A program made the translations under genes and the position numbers. A DNA stretch of 64,000 nucleotides from Akkermansiaceae bacterium UBA956 (lineage in GTDB: Bacteria; Verrucomicrobiota; Verrucomicrobiia; Verrucomicrobiales; Akkermansiaceae), in the NCBI GenBank assembly GCA_002293145.1, contig DBCO01000007.1:62001-126000 (forward strand). Reading direction: 5' to 3'. Shown here piece by piece: positions 61,024-64,000 of the stretch. Positions within the stretch are counted from its first letter, which is position 1. Every line of letters begins with the position of its first letter. The notes under the pieces were generated by a model. That model was not told the DNA's origin. It was given only the letters and a program-made list of their open reading frames with translations, and made no database searches.

Positions 61024-62496
61024 TTAGAGAATGCGAGGTAGGAAAATGGCGAGTATCACGATGATGATAACGCATAATAGATCGAGTGCAATACCATTGC
61101 GGAGCATATCGCGCTGACGCACCATACCTGTGCCGAAGACGATGGCGTTCGGTGGTGTGCCAACGGGAAGCATAAAGGAGCAGGAGGATGCGAGAGCAAT
61201 CGGGATGACTAAGCTGGCAGCGCTGAAGCCGAGCTCCGAGGATACCGAATGAAAAATCGGCACTAACAGCGCGGCACTCGCGGTATTGCTTGCGAGTTCA
61301 CCACTGAAGATCACGAATGCGATGATCGCGATCAAAATCAACACCATCGGCCAGGCATCGACGCCATCAGACAATACACGTGCAAGATAGCTACTTGCAC
61401 CCGTGCGGTTGAGCATTTCACTCAAGGAGAGTCCACCGCCAAAGAGTATCAGCACGCCCCAATCCGTGCCATCATCGATATCACGCCAACGCACTACGCG
61501 AAAATAGAGGAGCAGAAATACCGCAGCGAGAGCAATGATGGTATCGATCGCTCCACCGATCCCTAGAGCCTTGCTAATCCATGAACCGAAAATCCAACAG
61601 AATGCCGTGAGTAGGAAAATGATCAGCGTTGCGATGCGATGCCAATTGAACACAAAGGTCTGCTCCTCTACCTCAATGCGCAAGCCTTTGACTGGTCGGC
61701 AAATTCGATAGAGAATAAATACCATCAGTGGCAAAAGAATGATCACGCAAGGGATGCCGAATTTCATCCACTGCGCGAAACTCAATCCAAGCTTCGCCGC
61801 AGCGATGCCATTCGGTGGGCTGCCAATGATAGTTCCTAAGCCACCAATGCTGGATGCATAGGCAATACCTAACAAAAGAAACAAGCCGTTGCGCGCTTTG
61901 TCGCCGACCAATCCCACTTTATGAATGATGCCCAAGGCGACTGGAAGCATCATCGCAGTAGTCGCGGTGTTGCTCATCCACATCGACAAAAATGCTGTGC
62001 AGCAGAATAACAGAATGCATACCGGAAGAAAGCGCCCGTTACCAACGGTTATCAGCTTGCGCGCTATCCAGAGATCGATTTTCTGATACGACAACGCCGA
62101 TGCCAGTGCGAAGCCACCAAAAAACATAAAGATCAGCGGATCCGCAAAAGGCAACAAGGCCGTTTTGATATCGCTCACACCCATGATCGTCGCAAGCAAT
62201 GGCATGAGTAACGCGGTCGCCGCCAAGGGCATCGCTTCGCTCAACCACAGAAAAGCAATGCAGGTGAGAATGCCAAGTCCGATCGAAACTTGTCGCGCAT
62301 CCAGATCCGTTGATACCGTCTGCTTCACATGGCCTGGCATCCAGTAAAGAACCGCTACCATCATCGCTATGCCCACCAGCACCAACCAAGTCCGCTTACG
62401 CCGAAAAAATGGCGAAAACATATCGGTATAATGAATGTCCTCATGCGGATACTCGCTATCAAGAAACGATGGTTTATGCGGTGGTTCTTCGTCCAT
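61024..62496 (-). CDS. SLC13/DASS family sodium:anion (dicarboxylate/sulfate) symporter
   Basis: The 490-aa protein has about 11-12 hydrophobic segments and both DASS signatures: MSNTATTAMMLPV (around 176) and LASNTASAALLVP (around 410), each with the SNT motif that lines the sodium and anion site. FGGGLSLSEMLNRTGAS and LPVGTPPNAIVFGTGMV are also typical. It imports dicarboxylates or sulfate with sodium. Given the sulfatases in the window, sulfate is a tempting substrate, but this is only inference. It starts one base after the deaminase stop. Confidence 0.92.
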   Translation of the reverse strand: MDEEPPHKPSFLDSEYPHEDIHYTDMFSPFFRRKRTWLVLVGIAMMVAVLYWMPGHVKQTVSTDLDARQVSIGLGILTCIAFLWLSEAMPLAATALLMPLLATIMGVSDIKTALLPFADPLIFMFFGGFALASALSYQKIDLWIARKLITVGNGRFLPVCILLFCCTAFLSMWMSNTATTAMMLPVALGIIHKVGLVGDKARNGLFLLLGIAYASSIGGLGTIIGSPPNGIAAAKLGLSFAQWMKFGIPCVIILLPLMVFILYRICRPVKGLRIEVEEQTFVFNWHRIATLIIFLLTAFCWIFGSWISKALGIGGAIDTIIALAAVFLLLYFRVVRWRDIDDGTDWGVLILFGGGLSLSEMLNRTGASSYLARVLSDGVDAWPMVLILIAIIAFVIFSGELASNTASAALLVPIFHSVSSELGFSAASLVIPIALASSCSFMLPVGTPPNAIVFGTGMVRQRDMLRNGIALDLLCVIIIVILAIFLPRIL

Positions 62497-62497
62497 C

Positions 62498-62974
62498 CTA
62501 ATACGCAGTGCGCTGTGGCAATTGTTGATATTCGTCTGCTAAAACGAGCGCCTCAGCCCGTAGAAGTTCGGTTGAAGCAATTTTTCGAAGCTCGGGAGTT
62601 TTCGCAAATTCTTCAAAAATCGCAGTGTCATCAAAGCCGATGGCGGCGGCATCGGAAATACGAAATCCATAGTAGATGCGATCAATCCGTGCCCAATGAA
62701 TGGCTCCGAGGCACATCGGGCAGGGTTGACCAGTCGTGTAAATATCGCAGCCGTGCAGGGAAAAAGAATCGCGGCGCGCGCAGGCATCGCGAATGGCGCT
62801 GATCTCACCGTGCGCAGTGGGATCTTTGCTGGCAAGCACTTGGTTCCAGCCCTCACCAATGATTTCTCCTTGTCGCACAATGACCGCACCGAATGGTCCA
62901 CCCTGGCCTTCGTTCATGCTTTTGCGAGCCACGGATATGGCGCGGCGCATGAAATCATCTGGCGTGTGGACCAT
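62498..62974 (-). CDS. Nucleoside/guanine deaminase (CDA fold)
   Basis: The 158-aa cytidine-deaminase-fold enzyme has the zinc ligands His in DPTAHGEISAIRDAC and the two Cys of TTGQPCPMCLGAIHWARI. The HxE is HGE rather than the usual HAE. The pattern is closest to guanine deaminase (GuaD) or tRNA-adenosine-deaminase-like proteins. It would deaminate a free base or nucleoside in the cytoplasm. It directly precedes the transporter gene on the same strand. Confidence 0.88.
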   Translation of the reverse strand: MVHTPDDFMRRAISVARKSMNEGQGGPFGAVIVRQGEIIGEGWNQVLASKDPTAHGEISAIRDACARRDSFSLHGCDIYTTGQPCPMCLGAIHWARIDRIYYGFRISDAAAIGFDDTAIFEEFAKTPELRKIASTELLRAEALVLADEYQQLPQRTAY

Positions 62975-62983
62975 GAGCGAGAA

Positions 62984-64000
62984 TCAATGATTGAAGATAA
63001 ATTCCTTTGAGTTTAGAATCGACCAGAACACGTCATTAAGAATTTCGCGTTTTTCGTTCTCGTCCTTGCCCTTGGCGAGGAATTCGTTGAGATGCTTGAT
63101 TTCACCCTCCGTTGGCGGACGACACAGCGCTCGCAGGTAGAGATGCTCGATGATCTCTTGATGTGATTTTTTCTCTTCCAACATTGGTTGGATAATCTTG
63201 CCCTGATTCACGCGGTTGTGTGTGTTATCACCGTTGAGCAAGTGCAGTGCTTGCGAGAGGTTGGGCTCCAACTTGACTTCGCAGGAGCAAACTGTAGCAC
63301 GAGTAGCACGGCCGAAGGTGGTCAGGAAATAGTTCGAGGTATTGCCATCGGCGATTTGTACGGCACGGGCCCCGAGCGGTAGGCCTTTGAATTTGTTCGG
63401 CGTTCCAGTGACTTGGGAAATGGCATCGAGCAAGACCTCTGCGCGAATCCGCCGAATGAGCGAATGAGAAAAATTTCGACTATCGGTGGCATTGGTCGCA
63501 TTGGTGCGTGAGGAAAGCTGATAGGTGCGGGAGGTGCAAATGTCGCGCACGAGCTTTTTGATATCGAAGTTGTATTCGACAAAATGCTTTGAAAGCGCAT
63601 CGAGCAGTTCTGGGTTCGAGGCGGGATTAGTAATGCGCATGTCATCGACCGGATCGACGATGCCGATGCCAAAGAAGTGTGACCAAGTGATGTTCGCTAC
63701 GTTGCGGGCGAACCATGGATTGTCGGGACCTGCCAGCCAGCCAGCTACGGCTTGACGGCGAGTTTGTTTGGTGAGGTCAGGCGCAGGGCCGCCAAGGAAC
63801 TTGGGCGGCACAGGTTTTTTCGTCACCAAATGCGGCACTTCACCATCGGCATCGAATACAATGCGCTCGCGCGGATCTTCGGCGTTCTTGCGTTTCACTT
63901 GGGCGAAGAATGAGGCAAAGCCATAGTAATCTTCCATGGTCCAGCGATCGAATGGGTGATTGTGGCACTGCGCACATTGAATGCGAGTGCCCATGAAGAC
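62984..64000 (-). CDS. DUF1549/DUF1553 (PSD1-type) protein, C-terminal part
   Basis: This reading frame runs off the right edge. The visible part begins in a VFMGTRIQCAQCHNHPFDRW turn with a CAQCH that can bind heme or metal. It continues with PDNPWFARNVANITWSHFFG, DPVDDMRITNPASNPELLDAL and ALHLLNGDNTHNR, which define the DUF1553 domain. Such large periplasmic proteins are almost restricted to PVC bacteria and usually neighbour DUF1501 (sulfatase-like) genes. Function is unproven. The N-terminal cytochrome/DUF1549 part lies outside the window. Confidence 0.85.
   Translation of the reverse strand, partial: VFMGTRIQCAQCHNHPFDRWTMEDYYGFASFFAQVKRKNAEDPRERIVFDADGEVPHLVTKKPVPPKFLGGPAPDLTKQTRRQAVAGWLAGPDNPWFARNVANITWSHFFGIGIVDPVDDMRITNPASNPELLDALSKHFVEYNFDIKKLVRDICTSRTYQLSSRTNATNATDSRNFSHSLIRRIRAEVLLDAISQVTGTPNKFKGLPLGARAVQIADGNTSNYFLTTFGRATRATVCSCEVKLEPNLSQALHLLNGDNTHNRVNQGKIIQPMLEEKKSHQEIIEHLYLRALCRPPTEGEIKHLNEFLAKGKDENEKREILNDVFWSILNSKEFIFNH

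Noticed and set aside
1..64000. tRNA, rRNA, CRISPR arrays, riboswitches, complete IS elements, prophage genes
   Set aside because: Looked for on both strands by eye and not seen; short or diverged RNA elements could be missed without a covariance search.

Overview
The window looks like a chromosomal segment of a free-living member of the Verrucomicrobiota (PVC superphylum). The call rests on gene content: three formylglycine-type sulfatases, a DUF1549/DUF1553 (PSD1-type) cytochrome-linked protein, a cytochrome c protein with a PA14-like domain followed by a PVC-type beta-propeller, a DUF6288-type protein, Gfo/Idh/MocA oxidoreductases (one with a twin-arginine signal), and relics of PEP-CTERM proteins. 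No tRNA, rRNA, CRISPR array, complete insertion sequence or prophage was seen. Housekeeping genes dominate, broken up by small islands of decayed accessory genes.

Layout. 0-5 kb: maf, a membrane pseudokinase, cinA, a broken PEP-CTERM gene and a VWA protein. 5.7-7.4 kb: ilvC, then a toxin-antitoxin pair whose toxin is dead and which lies between two 24-bp direct repeats. 7.6-17.6 kb: topoisomerase III, an old-yellow-enzyme oxidoreductase, purQ, yqgE, an HTH plus nuclease-fold protein, DAHP synthase, signal peptidase I and a squalene/phytoene synthase. 17.6-27.6 kb is a polysaccharide-attack region: a parallel beta-helix protein with a stop codon in its signal peptide, a split LPMO/chitinase megagene, a DUF6288 protein and a sulfatase. 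28-38 kb: MBL-fold hydrolase, sbcC, cytochrome/PA14 protein, beta-propeller, TPR protein and a PpiD-like chaperone. 38-43 kb: a sigma factor lacking region 4, two sulfatases, DUF1287 and MutT proteins. 43-50 kb: Gfo/Idh/MocA, argD-argF, a DJ-1 protein, an alpha/beta-hydrolase relic and an HxlR-regulated SDR/AhpD-like pair. 50-54 kb: homocysteine methyltransferase and a likely copper operon (YHYH protein plus an MbnP-MbnH fusion). 55-64 kb: fusA, superoxide dismutase, a VIT/VWA relic, a Tat oxidoreductase, an FG-GAP protein, an SLC13 transporter, a deaminase and the partial PSD1 gene.

The most striking points are: (1) an AA10 LPMO in line with Calx-beta, CBM2-like and GH18 chitinase domains, interrupted by one frameshift; (2) a natural fusion of a copper-binding MbnP domain to a diheme MbnH/MauG-type peroxidase, translationally coupled to a YHYH protein; (3) an unusual density of single-lesion pseudogenes (internal stops, frameshifts, one in an 8-base homopolymer). 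The third point needs read-level checking before it is read as biology. I did not find a system I could defend as wholly new; the first two are the best candidates.
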